Shown: piece by piece, positions 42,120 through 54,219 of the stretch
Layout: each line of letters opens with the position of its first letter
How positions within the stretch are numbered: position 1 is the stretch's first letter
Source: Ustilaginoidea virens
Lineage: Eukaryota > Ascomycota > Sordariomycetes > Hypocreales > Clavicipitaceae
Direction: 5' to 3'
Assembly: GCF_000687475.1 (NCBI RefSeq)
Contig: NC_057319.1
Span: 2,904,001-2,968,000, forward strand
DNA: 64,000 nt
Program-made: the position numbers and the translations under genes
The notes under the pieces: generated by a model
Told to the model about the DNA's origin: nothing
Databases searched by the model: none
The model's input: the letters and a program-made list of their open reading frames with translations, nothing else

Positions 42120-42420
42120 TAATCTGCACATAGGTAGACTTGCTATTTAATATAAGGATTTTGCGCGTTAAAAGGACCTTGGGTTCGACGTCGATTATCT
42201 GCATGTAGGAAGATGTATTATTTGATATAATGGTTTCATATGCAAGAAAAGACCTTATATGTAATGCAGACTATATTTTTACATAATGGGAAGTGGAACA
42301 TCAAGTCTACTCTTTATAAAGGTGCTATTTAAGAAGGGGTATCTTGCTTATTAATCAAGGTTGGTTGCTTTGCTGCTGATCTAGGCTTATGACCTGTCGC
42401 GAAGTACATATTTTCATCAT
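42120..42420. repeat. AT-rich relic with internal duplication
   Basis: Two diverged copies of ATCTGCA..TAGG.AGA...TATTT.ATATAA.G (near 42122 and 42198) in AT-rich DNA unlike the GC-rich surroundings. Resembles a decayed, possibly RIP-mutated repeat. Confidence 0.5.
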
Positions 42421-42682
42421 GGTATATGAAGGGTCAAAATGTAATATATAGGTGGAAGACGTAGAGAAAGAAATATGACTGTTATGCGGAATAATGTAAC
42501 TTCCATTTCAAGGAGAGCACAAGCCTTTTTCTTTCTGAAAGTGTCGGTTAGTATATCCTCAAGAGCCGCCGACCGATCCTGTCGTGACAGCGCCTTGTCA
42601 AGGCCTGCGAAAAAGCCGGCTACCACCTCTACCGCCCCCTCCCTCTCTTTCAGCCGCTGAAATCAAGACTCACTCGGGATCA

Positions 42683-43335
42683 TCACCCTCTCTTCCCACC
42701 TTTCATCTTTCTGTCCACCAGATGCCCGTACAGGCTGATACGTTCATCGCACCAGCAGCTCGGGCATTGGTACATGGCGGACCGGCTTTTGCCCCAACGT
42801 TGGATGATGTAGTCGTAATCGTCCATAATACCGGCAGCTATCTCTGTTGCGTATTGCTTCGGTATGAAATTCCAAAAGGCCTTGCGCCTGGGCCGCCATC
42901 GATAGCACACGCAGCACGGCGCCCAGGACACGCGGCGGCGCCCGCGAGCGTCGAGTGGCCGTACGGCGTGCACCAGGTCGAGCATGGCCCTGCAGTTTAG
43001 CTGATAGGCATGGTGCCTGGACGCAGAGGGAATCATGGTGACGGTCATGAAGGATACGGCGAGGAGCCGCTTGCAGGTCAGCGCGAGGAGCATTCGGTCG
43101 ACGGAGCCGGCGTGCGTGAGGATCTGGAGGAGCAGCTCGTTGGGCAGGGCGAGGAGCCGTGACGGCTGGGCCGCCTGCGGCTGCTGGAGAAGCTGCCCTT
43201 CTTAGCACGAGGATGGTTTTCCAAGACGCAATGCAGCCAGGGGGGCCGGCCTACCGGGAGCGGGATTTTGAATGCGGTCCAATGTGCGGAGGAATGCTGT
43301 CTCCGGCATTGTTCGAGGTGCTGCAGTCGGAACAT
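42683..43335 (-). CDS. F-box-like protein with C-terminal cysteine motif
   Basis: Exons 43335-43255 and 43192-42683 sum to 591 nt (196 residues). After a short N-terminus (MFRLQHLEQC) comes an F-box-like block, LLALPNELLLQILTHAG, SVDRMLLALTCKRLLAVS. The C-terminal half has CCVCYRWRPRRKAFW and, about 55 residues later, CPSCWCDE, a CxxC...CxxC pattern that could bind zinc. F-box proteins link substrates to SCF ubiquitin ligases through Skp1; whether this one does is inferred. The 62-nt intron has donor GTAGGC and acceptor CAG. The start could be different if a further 5' exon exists. Confidence 0.65.
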
Positions 43336-44839
43336 GGGGAACGGGAACGGGAATTGCGGGGGGATTCTTTGTTACGTGCGTCGGGTGTCATGCTGAAACA
43401 CGAAAAACGAAACACGCTGGCGGACGGGAACAGACGAAGTGGTTGGTTCAAGGTTGGGTGCAAAAGAGTCATCCTGAGGCTCTGAGCTGGGAAGGTGGCG
43501 CGGTTGTGTTTATTCGGGTAACCGCGGCAACTGGGCTGGCTCGTGCCCCGATTCAAGGTTTCACCAGGCTCAAGTTTCAGTTTCGTATGTTCACACGCGC
43601 GGGCGAAGCGGCAGCACACTCACAAATCCCCCACTCACCATCTCCCACCGAATGCGTCGGCGTTGGGCCATCGCAAGGTATCGTATACGGCATCGACAGA
43701 GACATTGCCGTCCAGTTGCCGTCCAGTTGCCGTTCCGGCATGACGCTTCTACAGACTGCTGACATGCTGCGCCTTCGCCTTGTAGAGTCGGACTCGTGCG
43801 AAGCCTGGACGACTGGCCATTACTGTGAATAACACACGCGGTGATGGGCGGGGTCGGTGAGGCGACCTGACCTTGTCTCGTTCACTTGCCTAGCTGTACT
43901 TGGTCCAGGAATGCTATGCTCCTGAGGTCCTGGGCAAGCATGTGGGCGGGCAATTCAAGCAGGTAAGCGGGGAGCAGGGAGCATGAGTTGAAGAAGCCAA
44001 GATCCCGGCATGTGAGAGCTCTTCTACCCTGTTCATTCGGCACCAGCATTTCTTCCTTGGATGCTGGTTTGAAATGGCCCATCCTGAGCCCACCGCTAGC
44101 CAAATGGCGAGCGCCCTTTCAAATACACGGACATGAGTAGCTTCTTGCTAGCTGCCTTTTGTATTTCCATCTTGGTTGGTTACCATAAGTGCGCTGTTTC
44201 TTCGTCTTTATTTACTGTATTCCAGCCACTACGTCGGCCACTACGTTGGAGCATTGCTGCACTCGCAGGCAGGGCAATAGATGGTTGCGGGTTTGCCCGC
44301 AAGGTTGACGACTCGACTTGGATTCATTGAGTTGAACGTGGGCTGCGACCGGTACGAACGTGCGAACAAACAAAACACTTGTTTGTTTCTGTTGAACCAA
44401 GTTGCTCCCATCGGACGCCAGCGGGAGATTGCCGTCTCGGGCAGGTCCCTGCTTGCCGTGGCTTCTAGCTCTCATCAGAGTAGCAAAGGAGATGCAAGAT
44501 GCCTCAAATACGTTTGCATCCGGCCACACAGCCAGCGTGCTCGAACATGGTACGCACGGGAGACTTGACTCTCCTTGGTCAAATACACAATCAACGATGC
44601 GGCCGTGCAAAAGCGGTCGAGGGCTCGAGCCTGGATGTGCTTACGGCGTGACACGGCTCGGCCAAGATGACTTGTAGCAATAAACTTTATTACCAAGCGC
44701 AAAAGAAGACAGAAAAACTCCCTCACGAAAATCACGGCTGCCGATTTACATTTTCCCCCGAAACCCTGGAGCTTGTGTATCGCGAGCGCGTTGTTGAAAC
44801 CCAGTTCGCAATGTTGCACAGCTACCTACTCGGGTGAAA
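43336..44839. other. Intergenic region
   Basis: 1.5 kb with only short ORFs of shadow type. A duplicated TTGCCGTCCAG lies at 43708-43729. No gene or RNA recognised. Confidence 0.4.
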
Positions 44840-45177
44840 TCAAGTCTCCTTGCAGCAATACTTCTTATATCCGGTAATGCAGCACGCCCCATCACCACAG
44901 GAAGAAGTACCCTGATCAGTGTACCCATTGGGGCAGCCGCCAGCACAGAATGGCGCCGTCCCATCCCAGTAGCAGTTGGCTACCTGGGCCTCGGCATCCA
45001 TTTCAAGGCCAGCAGGGGCAGCGTCCGTTTCGCGGCCGGCAGGGACAGCTAGCGCATGTTAGCATCATCAACGACAAAAGGAAAACGAGCCACGCCAGGG
45101 ATCAGGGGGGCCTCCATACCGGGAACAGCAGCCGAGGCTGTCGCGGTGAGGAGGATGACAATGGTCTGCAGATGCAT
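44840..45177 (-). CDS. Small secreted cysteine-rich protein, two exons
   Basis: Exons 45177-45120 and 45048-44840 sum to 267 nt (88 residues). Exon 1 encodes a signal peptide (MHLQTIVILLTATASAAVP). Exon 2 encodes a short propeptide-like stretch (AGRETDAAPAGLEMDAEAQ) and a mature domain of about 45 residues with eight cysteines: CYWDGTAPFCAGGCPNG, then CGDGACC, then YCC near the end. The 71-nt intron has donor GTATGG, branch GCTAAC and acceptor TAG. The spacing C-x8-C-x3-C-x11-C-x4-CC-x7-CC resembles GTAPFC-type secreted peptides found in several fungi. An effector or antimicrobial role is possible; function is unknown. Reading through the intron would stop at 45049 and lose every cysteine. 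Confidence 0.75.
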
Positions 45178-46481
45178 AGTGGAAGAAGTCTTGTCGGATG
45201 GTTTGCAAAGTATGATGGGTAAGTGGATTGTGGAAGACGGTTCTGCTTTGAAACCCGGGCTGATAAAGGCCTTTATATACTTGAAAAGGGACACATGGGA
45301 TTCCGGCTCGTCGCCGGAAATATTGGGCTTGTCGTCCCCATCGCGAGAAAAGGTCTTGGCGTCGTCCCGAGGACGGCCTCTGACCATGCTACCAGAGCGT
45401 CGGTGTGTTGTCTGTCTGCATACTGGATGCGAGTTTTTTCCCTTTCGGCACGATCTCGTTTGACTGCATGCTGAATGCAAGTATTTGCACTTTTGAAAAA
45501 GACGTTGTCTTGTTGGGATATTGATTTTTCGGGCTGCCGGTCTGCAAGGGAGGTGTCGACCAATCTTGCTTCCCACTTGGTGCAGTGCTGGCGATGTGGT
45601 GTGTCCGTCTCGGATGGATGGCCCAGAGGCTCGACCGTGGTCGTCCGCGCGGTTATGACATGGGCAAAAAGGATGCCTCTTCCCAAGACACGTCGAAAAG
45701 CCGTGGCGCTCATCGCATCGGGGGTGTGGGTGCCACTTGTGTTGGATGGGCGTCGAAACAGGCCGCCCCGGAACGGCCCTCTCTGTCGCGAGGAGACTTT
45801 TCCCAATGCAGCGGCTAATCAGACGGGCAGAAACGCAAAGGCTACCCGACGAGTGGTGCTAATAGGCGGGTTAAGCTTGACTTGAAGCCATGGGCTTGCA
45901 TGCCATATCACCGTCCATCGCGCCTCGCCGGCAGGCATATCTGATGAGTCGAAAACGCATGCGATGCCAAACCGATGCATGCCGCTAGATGCTTCTTCAG
46001 CTTGGGGCGCTTGGACGAATTGTGCTTCCCGTCGGGCCACCCCGTCTGATGTATGATGGCTTGATGCTTCACCGACCACCCGCGCGGTTGATGGCTCAAG
46101 CAGAGCTGCTGCGTTTTCACTCCCGCGGGGTGGCGTCGGCATCAGTCAGAGGATGGACATCACGACGGCGTCATGACCCAGGAGGTGAGCGTCAATACTT
46201 CTGCAGCCACATCCACGTCTGAAATTGCGGGACTCATCTCGTAATGCGGTTGCTACAGATTTTTGGCTGCCCCCGACGGTCCGGGACAGGTCGGCGCTCT
46301 TTACGAGGTACCTGCACACGACGAACAACATACATGATACGATCCCAACTATCGCATGGGCGCGTCACACAAGTTGCCAGATGCGCTTTCATCATCTCTC
46401 CCGGCAAGCCGTTGACCAATGTTGGATAGATCCGGCATACCGATTGTCGCAGCCTTTGCAGGAAAAGGGGAAATAATACCC

Positions 46482-46515
<34 letters not shown>

Positions 46516-47645
46516 GAAACATAAAGGACCAAGCCTCTGCAACAAAAACCTCTGCAAGCTGTGACGAGTCTCTCGCAGCCACAGTTTGAGGAATCAGCCC
46601 CCGTTCCTGGAGCCGGAGCAAAACTGCAAAACTGCCATGCCGGAGCAGAGTTGGAACTGTTTCCCAGAAGACAGCCCCTTGTCGGCACGTGTGTGCAGAT
46701 AATGCGGGCTGGCTTGAGCTTGGGTCGGACAAGGCGGCGAGCCCTGCAACCCTGCAACCCTGCAACCCTGCACGTTGGACCGAGCTCTGATTTGCTGACG
46801 CGCAGCCGGTGATGGGCGACGGGCGGCTGCGGAGGAAAAGTACCAAGCGCTGCTGGACAGATTTGTCCACCTGCAGACGGGGCGGGCAACTGGAGGGTCG
46901 GGCAGCGGCAGAGTTGTGAGGCGTCGTTCCCCGACCAAGGGATGCAGAGTGGTCGGCAGCAGGGCGTGGAGGAGCTGAAGTTTCAGGCAGTTGAAAGAAT
47001 GGCCATCTGCCGTCTGCCGTCTGCCGTCTGCCGTCTGCCGTCTGCCGTCCGCCATCTGCGTCTGCCATCTGCGTGTGCCGTGTTCCGTGTGCCGTGTGCC
47101 TTCAGCCTGCGGCGACACTCTTCAGTCGCTGCTAGCCGCGTACTTTTACATCATTAATCGGTGTCGGATGCGGGGATTGAAGTAGAAGTTTACCAGCAAC
47201 GCCGTGTGTTGTGACAACATGTCAGTTGAATCACTTGGACCGAGTGAGATGCGACAGAGTCTTGGTTTTCTGACATGTTTCCCGGAACTGAATCCGTCGG
47301 TACCGAATATGTTAATTGCAGATGGCGAAGAGGTTGGCAGCCGCCGCCTCAGAGTCAACAGAATAAGATGGCATCCGATATACTACAGGCAATAATATAT
47401 TGGGGATCAAGGCCCAAACTAAGCCACTTTTGCCTGGAGGCTCAGCATAGATCGATCAGCTGCGAGGCCCAAAGGAACGCGAGGGAGCAGAGCAACACAT
47501 TAAACAGACAATACGCCATTCACCGAAACGCAATCCAGGACAACCGACGTACGCGGCCGACGCATCGACTTCCCCATCTAGGTCTAGACTGGTTTACAAC
47601 TGCAAATCGTGGTCATCATAGTACTTGCTGCCCTTCCGATCCCGT
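45178..47645. other. 2.5-kb gap with homopolymers and tandem repeats
   Basis: No supported gene. Contains A28 (46482-46509), CCTGCAACC repeats (46745-46770), a CTGCCGT repeat and several shadow ORFs. The 45178-45400 part is the promoter of the secreted peptide gene. Confidence 0.45.
47006..47100 (+). repeat. CTGCCGT/CATCTGC tandem repeat
   Basis: Five CTGCCGT units followed by CCATCTGCGT and GTGCCGTGT variants. Confidence 0.8.
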
Positions 47646-48690
47646 TCACGCACCGTCCTCGGCATCCATCTTGTGCCGCAGCGACGCAGCCAGAGAACGC
47701 GTGGCTTCCGGGAGCCGCTGGTCGCCGGCAAAGAGGGAGAACTGCTCCTTCCACCGACGCCAGTTGGGCTCGGTCCACACGCCGCCCGAGCTGTTGCCCT
47801 CCCGGCATTGCTGGCGCACCCACCGGCGCGACGGGTCGGGCAGCAGCCACTGCGCGGCGGCCTCGACGTCGGCGGCAAGTCGGCGCGGCCCGCCCATCTT
47901 GCGCTGCTCGAGGTCGGGGTACGTGTGCGACCGAGGCAGGATGTGCAGCAGGGCCGTGGAGTCGCTGCAGTCGATGAGGTCCTGCGTGGTGATGCGGGCA
48001 ACGAAGCTCTGCAGGTTCCGCCAGCGGAGCTGAGTCTCAGACCCGAGGTCTTCCACGTCGGAGAAGGGATACGCGAGGTCTAGCGCCGGCGTTGAGAAAA
48101 ATGCAGAAAGCCACTCAGGGTTGTGTTTCTTTTCTTTTTTTTTTTTTTTTTTTTCCTTTTTTCTTTTTTTTCAACCTTATTCTAAACATACCTTGAGCTG
48201 CTCTCAGGAACCGCTGGGCCAGGAAGCGGGTTTCCGGGGTGCCCAGGAGCCAAATTTGCCTCGGCTGGTCCAGCTGGAGTTGGTTTGCGTCGTCGTAGCG
48301 CAGGTCGGGCACGTCGTGCCTGGGCAGGTCCTTGAGCTGCTGGAGCAGATGGACGAGAGCGTCCTGGGCAGGGTGGCCGGGGGGATACGCCGAGCACAGC
48401 CTGGCGACGGTCTCGGCCAGCATGTCCATGGAGCGCGAGGCGTTGGGGGCGACGAGGTAGGCGCTCTCGTCGGCGGCGAGCGTGAAGCCGCGGTCTCGCA
48501 GGGCGGCGTACTTGCGGTTGGCGTCGCCGGAGACCCATTCGTCGAGCTGCTGGGCGGCGCGGGCGGGCGGCGCGGACAGCGTCACGACGTCGTGAAGGAC
48601 CTGCTTGTGGGCGAGGTCCTCGGCCGAGTCGTCCGGCTGGAAGAGCCTGGCGGGCAGGGGGCCAGCAGGGCTTTCTTGGGCGGCGGCCAT
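47646..48690 (-). CDS. DUF3632-type protein
   Basis: Exons 48690-48192 and 48079-47646 sum to 933 nt (310 residues). Start MAAAQESPAGPLPARLF. The pattern HPAQDALVHLLQQLKDLP, then FSDVEDLG, LRWRNLQSFVARITT, LIDCSDSTALLHILPR, VEAAAQWLLP, GGVWTEPNWRRWKEQF is that of the fungal DUF3632 family, mostly of unknown function and often expanded in plant- or insect-associated ascomycetes. The 112-nt intron carries long T-tracts on the plus strand written as A-tracts in the transcript. No signal peptide or membrane helix. Confidence 0.8.
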
Positions 48691-49194
48691 GGCGGGCGAG
48701 CGACGTTTCAAGGCTGCGAGCTTGGAAGATGGGAGGAGATGGAAGTTGTTGTTGTAGAGGTGCTCGGGTGCAGTTGTCTGGGCCACGTGGCGAGGACGAG
48801 GACAGAAGTCGGGCGGGTGGAATCCATCGGACCGCGAGCGGAGTCGTCGCTGTCGACAAACGCCTGCAGAAGGGCGGCGGGCTTGGCCAGGCGTTTTGCG
48901 TCTGAATGTCCAAGGTACTGGATTCGAGATGGTTCGCGGCGTCTCGAGGTCTCGCTGTGACGATGGGATGCAGATTTGCCCAGGGGGGTCCTTGCCAAGT
49001 GCCAAGGTACTGTGGGGATATGGAATGTGGAGAACTTGGGTAGGTACCTAAGGTAGGTAGGCACCTACAGGTAGGTACGTAGTACACAGGACTTGGTATT
49101 ATCGGGGGCTTGTACATGGCGGTTTTCCCGCACCCGGCGTGAATCGGCTAACAGTGTGCAAGGCAAGTTGCATGCCTCTTTTCAAACGTTTCCT

Positions 49195-49225
<31 letters not shown>

Positions 49226-49844
49226 CTCGATATTCTGTCCACAGTCTGTGGTTGCTCCAAGTCGATCATCTGTACAAGGGTCCGGTGCCATGTACAAGAG
49301 ACCGACAAAGACCAGCCTGCCGGCCGATTGCAATTTTTGCACCTGCCAGCTGTCAGGTCGCCCCGCTGCAGCGCCACCGCCACTGGTTCTTGGGCCAGGG
49401 TCCGTCCGCCTGCAGATTGATTTCAACGGCGGCTACGGAGTTTCAATGCTTGTTTACAAGGGGATGGACGCTTGCCATTGGCTTCAATGTTGAGATGCCT
49501 TTTTCCCGCAAGTGAGGAGAGCATGGCGGCGCCTGATTATGTCATGTAGCATGACCATGCGGCCAGCGGTTATTGTATTGTACTCATTCATAGTCATTCA
49601 AATTTCGTTTCTATATCCCCCGCGCATCGGCCAACCGAGCGACGCAGCATATGTACCGTACCATAGCATACCATGTATCCAAGATATTCCCCCCCCGTCG
49701 GTTGTCAACAAAGGTTTTGCACAAGAAGCAGAAAAGGGGTATATACAGAAATTTGGTACGTCCCGTGCCCAAAAGAGAAAAAAAAAGAGAGAAGGAGAGA
49801 GAGAGAGAGAGAGACAAGAGCGCAATAGAAGGCTTGAAACCGAC
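48691..49844. other. Intergenic region
   Basis: Contains AGGTAGGTACCTA-type repeats (49035-49085), T29 at 49197-49225 and a GA-repeat (49790-49816). Promoter of the DUF3632 gene and 3' flank of the next gene. Confidence 0.45.
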
Positions 49845-51047
49845 TTATATCTTGCAGCCGCTGAGGCCCTCTGACCAGCCAATAAGCCGGTTGGCAATAT
49901 CGCTGGCGTAGCAGTGGGTGGCGATGCCGTCCTGCAGAAGGCCGCTGGCGGCAACGGAGCCCGAGTTGTAGACGCGGGAAGCCTTGTAGTACTGGGCGAC
50001 GCCGCTGCCGGCCTTGGCCAGGATCTGCTGGAGCCCGTCGCCGGAGGACGTGCCGGCGGAGCCGTCCTGGACCATGCCGAGGATCTGGGCCGAAGGGCAG
50101 GGGTTGACGTTGTAGCACGAGTGGGCGCCGTCGTGCGACTGCATGAGGCCGGGGTTCCGGACGCCGTAGTTGGTGGTGGGGGCGCGGACGCAGCCGCCCG
50201 ACTCCTGGGTGACGACGGCGAGGATGAAGCGAGCGTCAATGTTGGACGACTTGGCCACGGACAGGATGGCCTTTTTCAGGTCGGCGCTCTCCTGGTCCGA
50301 GTTGTTGGGCTGTCCAAAGGAGGAGCACGCCTTGGAGATGACGTTGGCGAGGTTGGCGGACCACATGCTCTCAAAGTCGACCCATTGAGACTGCTCGGGC
50401 CAGCCCTGGGACGGGGCACCGGTGCCGAGGAACGTTTTGATGTACGCTTTGCCGGCGGTGGAGCCGGCGGTGGAGCCGGAGCCGGAGCCGGAGCCGGAGC
50501 CAGGGTTGGACTTGGACGGGGACTTGGACGGGGACGGGGACGGAGATGCTGAAGAAGCGGCGGGCACGGGGGCAGATGTGGCCGGGGACTCGGGTGTGTC
50601 GGCGACGGCAGCAGCCACCTCGAGGTTGTTTACGAAATCAGAAGACTTGCTGGGTGGAGAAGCGGTTCCGGTAGCGACCGGGGCAGATGCAGAGAGGGCA
50701 TCAGGAGTATCAGAAACAGGAGCGCCGTCGGCAGACGGCGCGGCAGGCGCGGGAGCAAGACCGGCCGTGGTGGCAACGGCGGTGGCACTGGCGGCGGTGG
50801 AAACGGCAACGGACTCGGTGCTTCCCGAGACGGCAATGATGTGGCACTCGGAGCCGTGGCAAAGGCAGCTGGTTCCGTCGGCAACGTTGATCCAGGCAAT
50901 CGCGCCGTTCGAGTTGCAGAGGCCAAACTGGGAGGCGCCGTTGCAAATCAAGACGCCGGGGGTACAAGCCCGGGGGTCAAGACGAGACGCCGCCGGGTAC
51001 GCCGCAACGGCAGCGACGAAGCCAAGAGCGGCCGTTGTCGTCTTCAT
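49845..51047 (-). CDS. Secreted lysozyme/transglycosylase-like protein with chitin-binding-like module
   Basis: One exon, 400 residues. Signal peptide MKTTTAALGFVAAVAAYPA. Residues about 27-75 form a cysteine module, CTPGVLICNG, QFGLCNSNGAIAW, NVADGTSCLCHGSEC, similar to fungal CBM19-type chitin-binding modules. A Ser/Pro/Ala/Thr-rich linker (about 80-210), with SPSPSPSKSPSKS and GSGSGSGS runs and probably O-glycosylated, follows. The C-terminal domain (about 215-400) has ILAVVTQESGGCVR with a candidate catalytic Glu, VRNPGLMQSHDG, CPSAQILGMVQDG and GDGLQQIL, as in lysozyme-fold (SLT-like) proteins. Likely acts on chitin, peptidoglycan or related polymers outside the cell; substrate not shown. 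Confidence 0.8.
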   Translation of the reverse strand: MKTTTAALGFVAAVAAYPAASRLDPRACTPGVLICNGASQFGLCNSNGAIAWINVADGTSCLCHGSECHIIAVSGSTESVAVSTAASATAVATTAGLAPAPAAPSADGAPVSDTPDALSASAPVATGTASPPSKSSDFVNNLEVAAAVADTPESPATSAPVPAASSASPSPSPSKSPSKSNPGSGSGSGSGSTAGSTAGKAYIKTFLGTGAPSQGWPEQSQWVDFESMWSANLANVISKACSSFGQPNNSDQESADLKKAILSVAKSSNIDARFILAVVTQESGGCVRAPTTNYGVRNPGLMQSHDGAHSCYNVNPCPSAQILGMVQDGSAGTSSGDGLQQILAKAGSGVAQYYKASRVYNSGSVAASGLLQDGIATHCYASDIANRLIGWSEGLSGCKI

Positions 51048-52487
51048 CTCGGACGAAGATGTGCTTTGGAGCAGAAGAAGAAGGAGAAGAAAAGAATTGT
51101 CAGAAGACGCTGCTCTGCTCTGCAGAAAGGGGCGTCAAGGACCGGCGAGTGCTTCTGGTGAGAGCCGCACAGCAGTCAAGGAGCGTTTCAGGGAGGAGAG
51201 GGGGCCGAAGAAGCTCTGGGAGAGTCGAGGCAAAGCCAGCTGAAGGAAAGGCGAGCGACCTGCGCGGCGACGAGAAGGAATGAAGAGACACACACCCACA
51301 CACACACACACACAAAAAAACAGAAAAAAAAGGGGGAGAAGAGAAGGAAGGCCTCGACGTGGTGAATCCGGCGGTTAGGGAGCGGCTGGCTCACGAGCGA
51401 AGCAGCGAGGACCAGCTCGTTATATACGTCGCGAGGTCTCTCGACAGCCGCCATACCCAACTCGGCTACTTATTGATGTTGCCAGCGACTTTTTTCGCTC
51501 TGGCCAAAAGTCTGCCCGGCTTCATCATGCCTCAAACGTTCAAACGTTGACCCCTTGGCAGGCTCAGGCCAAGCCTGCTAGTCAGGCCAGCTAGTCAAGC
51601 CCCCAGCCCAGCCCAGCCCAGCCCAGTGGCAGCCCATCCACTGGGCTGGGACCATTGAGTCCGGCCTGGTCTGGTCTGGTCCCAGCCGTCATGCCCGACT
51701 TCCCCGCAGTCTCTAGCGTGAAACACCTGGCAGTCCATTCAGACCCGGCATCGCCAGCTGCCAGCCAAGCTGCCATTCTTGGGCGGGGGCGCAGGGGTCG
51801 CCGCCAATCACGGCCAATCACGGCCGGTGCCTTGCATAACGACGCGCTGTGTGGCGGTGCGGCCGTTCAGCGTGCGCATGTATTATGTACCCCGTACCTG
51901 GAAGGGGGCCCCGCTGCACTTCACCTGCCCGTTGCGGACTGGACATGGAACCTGTCTGGTTGTTTGCGGCGACGAACCGTTGATTGCCGAGGGCAGGCAG
52001 CCCTTGGCCCCCGTCGATTGGAGCCTCAACCGTTGCTGCTGATGCGCCAGGACTTGCGACTTACGCAATCGTGGCGGCCCCCCCGGTTTGTACAGTAGCA
52101 AGGGCCGCGCGGTTGGTTGGCATGAGGTAGGTAGTAGGTAGGGATGGGCATACGAATCCACCAGCCCCGAGTCTAGACGACGGCCTTAAGGCCGTTGATA
52201 CGTTGCCAGAGTGTCCACTGGCCGGCCTGGCCTAGCCTTGCCCAGTTGGTCTTGCCCAGTTGGTCTTGCCCACTGGCTCGCCCACTGGCTCCGGTCGCCC
52301 ACCCGAAAGGAAAAGGCTTGGCGGCCGCCCTGTGGATCGCCTGAGGCGCCGTCGTAAACCCGAGGGCCCAAGCTTCTTCACCCAGCCGAGACTCGCCCGT
52401 CCGCCCACCCATCCCCATGCCTGTCAATTTCCTGTCAAATCTCTGTCAAATTTCTTGTCAAATTTCTCTCGGTGGACTCCAGGCTTG

Positions 52488-52512
52488 CCCCCCCCCCCCC
52501 CCCCCCCCCCCC
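52488..52512 (+). repeat. C25 homopolymer
   Basis: Twenty-five C in intergenic DNA. Confidence 0.85.
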
Positions 52513-54198
52513 GCCCCGTCGACTCGCAAGCCGCGGTCGGTTTGTTTCAACGAAATAATCAGACTCCCATTGTCTCTATTGAGACCTCGCCCCATTCTTC
52601 CCCCTCCCGACTCCAAGGCTGTTTCAGACGACTCAACCCCCGGCCGACGATCCCCGCCCCAGCCGTCTACGAGAACCCTTTCCCCCCTTCACCCTCTGGC
52701 TCATAGGGAGGAAAAGACGCCGCCCTGGAAGGTGTGCAGGTTGCGCGGTTGAGCGCGGCGCTGATTGGCGGGCGGCCGACACGTAACCCGAACTCGCCCT
52801 CCAGACTCCTCGACTCCTCGACTCCTCGATTCGGCTCGCCCGTTTGCAAATCCCGCCAGCAACTGCGCCGTCCTGGCAAACTATGTACTAATCCGTCGAC
52901 AAGTCTTGCGCGCCCTCGCCGTCCAAAGACGTCTCTAGACTCGCTAGCTCGCCGCCCCCCAAGCCCCAAGCCCCAAGCCTCAAGCCTCAAGCTCCGCTGG
53001 GATGGAAGCTGCCGTTGGAGAGCCTCGAGGCTCGAGTCCTCGACTGCGGAAACGAAAACCAAACCCACGTTGAACCCCCCCCCACCCCCTACCCATCGTC
53101 GTTTTCCCATCCTACGCGACCCGCGTCGGAATTCAACACCCCGCTCTTCCCTGGCTGATGAGCCAAAAGTCTAATGGTGTCCATGCCATTCCTAAGACGG
53201 TCTCCAGTTGAAAATTTCCGCCAGCATGGAACCGACCAGAGTCGGGCGCAGCCAGCCCCGGCTCGGGGAAAAGGGTAGCTTCGTCCCCCCCCCCCCCCAC
53301 CGGACCCAGCCCTCCGTGGACGAGTGCGTGCCGTCGCCCACCGATGGGTCGACAAAAGTTTGCGCGGGAGAAAACTTGAAGCCACGTGGCCCGTGTCGGA
53401 CGACGAACCTGGGACTCTGCAGAGGCAGCACTTGCAACCGAGCGAGCTCGCGCTGCATGCGGAGGCTGACGTCGACGTGGGCGACATTTACGGCACGTTC
53501 GACTGTCATCCAGCTTCCTGCAGATATATAGTAGATGCTGGTCTGGAGGATATAAGTCGTGCATCAAGGCTGGCAGAGCCGCTTTACACAGACGTGGCCT
53601 TGCAAATCGACCGTCATCCGCCCGAGCCACGCAGAAAAGCTGCCAGAGGGACAGAGGGACCTTGCCCATGCATGTGAGGCGATTCAGACAGTCCGAGCCG
53701 GCAAGAAACCACAAACGGCAGAAGATCTAGCGCATTTATTTGAGAGCCCCTCAACTCAACTCCGGCCAGGTTTATTTTTATCCTCGTCTCTGATTGGCTT
53801 CCACCGGCGCCAGGGTCGCTACGTATCCGCCGAAACGGGCCACGTGGATTATCCTCGACGCCCTGGGGAGCCTTGGGAAGCCCCGTCCAGACTGCCAGAA
53901 CGCGCGGCGGCCCTGGCTTGCTTGATGTGGCATCGTGATGTACCAGTTGCAAACGCATATCGAGGACACGCTTTGGGCCGCCTTGTGACTGCCGTGCTGG
54001 TCAACCTCTGCTGGCCACGACGCTTGGCCCGAATGCAGACAGACTTGTTCTGCGTACCCGGAGCGAGTCGGTCTTTCCGTCCGGGTCCAAGGTGCCCTAG
54101 TCCACGCCACCTGCTGCTGCCCTAGGGGGGGAATGTCATCGGGACTGCAGAGTGAATCATGATGACAGATACACCGCAGTGACGGGCTACCGGTCAAA

Positions 54199-54219
54199 GG
54201 GGGGGGGGGGGGGGGGGAG
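54199..54219 (+). repeat. G21 homopolymer
   Basis: Twenty-one G in intergenic DNA. Confidence 0.85.

Larger units (their letters stand above)
40618..42682. other. 2-kb region with duplications and AT-rich relics
   Basis: No supported gene. Contains a short duplication (GTGACAAACTGACCTGGTAAGA / GTGACAAGCTGACCTGGTAAGA type, 40619-40670), an imperfect ~145-bp direct repeat (40757-40880 and 40907-41000), a TGCC tetranucleotide run, and an AT-rich block at 42120-42420. Confidence 0.5.

Noticed and set aside
53133..54130. Overlapping ORFs of 130-195 codons on both strands
   Set aside because: None has a signal peptide, domain or splice-consistent extension that I can support.
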